The translations under genes and the position numbers were made by a program. A stretch of 20,124 nt of DNA from Oscillospiraceae bacterium (GTDB lineage: Bacteria; Bacillota_A; Clostridia; Oscillospirales; JAAYXM01), in contig JAFQVE010000026.1 in the NCBI GenBank assembly GCA_017408185.1, positions 1 through 20,124 of the forward strand, read 5' to 3'. This document shows positions 19,126 to 20,124 of this stretch, piece by piece. Below the pieces are notes generated by a model that worked only from the letters and a program-made list of their open reading frames with translations, was not told the DNA's origin and made no database searches. Numbering within the stretch: the first letter of the stretch is position 1; every line of letters begins with the position of its first letter.

Positions 19126-20124
19126 TTATTTTGTTGCGTCCATCTTCGACTTTAAAAGCTTTATCATACCCGATATACCGTTGCCCTTTTCAAGAACATC
19201 GACAAATTCGAGAATTTCCTTGTATTCTTCCGAATTCTTATCAAGCTTTGATATATTTGTCATAACCTCTTCTACAGGCATTTTTGAAACATCATCAGCC
19301 TCAAAATGCATTGCAGCGGCATATGCAGCATACAAAGCGTATGGTTTTACCCCCGCATCAAGACAAGAGTGGATTGCACCGACAATTCTGTCCTCAGGAG
19401 AAAGCTTGCGGTTAAGATCGCGGCCTACGCGGAACACCGTATCTCCGAGCTTCTTATTTGTGAAGCGGAAGAGAAGGTCTTCAACGTGCTCATAAAGCGT
19501 CTTAAACGGAACATCATAACGGATTGAAAGTGCAAGAGCAGATTCGCACATTGCACGCATTGCCATAACTTCAATTTCCGTATCCTCGATTGCTTCCCAG
19601 ATATATTCATAGCCCTTGAGGTTCCCAAGATATGCTGTAAGAGAATGCCCCATATTGTGAAGGAAGAGTTTACGCTCAATATAGAGTCGGAAAGGTGCAA
19701 AAGCGGACATATTTTCGATAGCCGGTATCTCACCTTTGAATCCGTCTTTATCTACGATAAGGTTGCAGAACGGCTCTACGCAAACTCTGAGAATATCGTT
19801 CTTTGTCATCTCCGGAGTCTGAATGGGAACCATACGCCCGATTGAAGCTTCTACTGTGCCTATAAGCTCATCGAAGAACTTCTTTTCTTCATCATCAAGA
19901 AGATTTTTGACAGATTCCGCAAGGAATTTGTCTGCGTCAATCATATTTTCACAAATAATGATATTAAGAGGTGTTTTATTGCCGTTTTTCCAACGGAGTT
20001 TGAGGCCGTTTGCGATATTGCCGACTATTCTTGGAAGAATGTTTACACCGACAGCGGTTGCCATAACGTCACATTCTGCGATTGCAGTTGAAACTGCATC
20101 AGCATCCATTCCGTTTACACCGCA
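19126..20124 (-). CDS. Mannitol-1-phosphate 5-dehydrogenase family protein, C-terminal part
   Basis: Partial gene: it enters at the right edge, and 332 codons plus the stop are visible, ending at 19126. The family is the long-chain polyol-specific dehydrogenases (mannitol-1-phosphate, mannitol, tagaturonate and altronate enzymes), which interconvert a polyol or polyol phosphate and a ketose with NAD(P). Visible family blocks: CDVMATAVGVNILPRI at the start, NIIICENMIDADKFL, and KLFLHNMGHSLTAYLGNLKG, which carries the catalytic Lys, Asn and His of the K-x4-N-x2-H motif. The LKGYEYIWEAIED segment favours mannitol-1-phosphate dehydrogenase over the uronate reductases. The N-terminal Rossmann domain with its GxGxxG lies outside the window. 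It is followed by an intrinsic terminator, so it is last in its transcript. The exact substrate is not certain. Confidence 0.88.
   Translation of the reverse strand, partial: CGVNGMDADAVSTAIAECDVMATAVGVNILPRIVGNIANGLKLRWKNGNKTPLNIIICENMIDADKFLAESVKNLLDDEEKKFFDELIGTVEASIGRMVPIQTPEMTKNDILRVCVEPFCNLIVDKDGFKGEIPAIENMSAFAPFRLYIERKLFLHNMGHSLTAYLGNLKGYEYIWEAIEDTEIEVMAMRAMCESALALSIRYDVPFKTLYEHVEDLLFRFTNKKLGDTVFRVGRDLNRKLSPEDRIVGAIHSCLDAGVKPYALYAAYAAAMHFEADDVSKMPVEEVMTNISKLDKNSEEYKEILEFVDVLEKGNGISGMIKLLKSKMDATK

Overview
The window comes from a chromosome of an endospore-forming, low-to-moderate G+C Gram-positive bacterium, most likely a Clostridia member of the Ruminococcaceae/Oscillospiraceae type. 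The reasons are the sporulation gene ylbJ, an HPr/Crh-like protein with a Ser46 site, two FemAB peptidoglycan cross-bridge enzymes, strong Shine-Dalgarno sequences throughout, and a small Cys-rich protein of a type I associate with clostridia. I see no insertion sequence, prophage, CRISPR array, tRNA or rRNA. No gap between genes exceeds about 165 bases.

Region 1 (1-4288) is a carbohydrate-oxidation cluster. Four minus-strand genes (a Gfo/Idh/MocA dehydrogenase, an SDR, an aldo/keto reductase and a second, truncated Gfo/Idh/MocA-like gene) run leftwards out of the window. They are divergent from a plus-strand AraC-type regulator. The shared intergenic region carries a good sigma-A promoter for the regulator and two identical 10-bp direct repeats exactly 30 bp apart, a likely regulator operator. 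A 16-bp perfect hairpin closes the region.

Region 2 (4328-8208) is a minus-strand housekeeping group: a Crh-like HPr with Arg at position 15, then uvrC, rsmD, coaD and a coiled-coil protein. The last four are tightly packed, with a 4-base uvrC/rsmD overlap and the rsmD stop codon inside the coaD ribosome binding site. Two hairpins lie between the HPr gene and uvrC.

Region 3 (8266-15355) is a minus-strand genome- and ribosome-maintenance operon: rlmB, an unusual membrane protein, era, recO and mutS2, with 18-34 bp gaps. The membrane protein has the topology and remnant sequence blocks of a P1B-type ATPase but has lost the catalytic motifs. It appears to be an undescribed P-type ATPase pseudoenzyme with a long acidic N-terminal extension, and is the most interesting object in the window.

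Region 4 (15407-20124) holds ylbJ (spore formation) divergent from rlmB, then a 71-residue Cys-rich protein, a bidirectional terminator, a tandem pair of FemAB paralogues (minus) with a candidate promoter, another intrinsic terminator, and the C-terminal 332 codons of a mannitol-1-phosphate dehydrogenase family gene that enters from the right edge.
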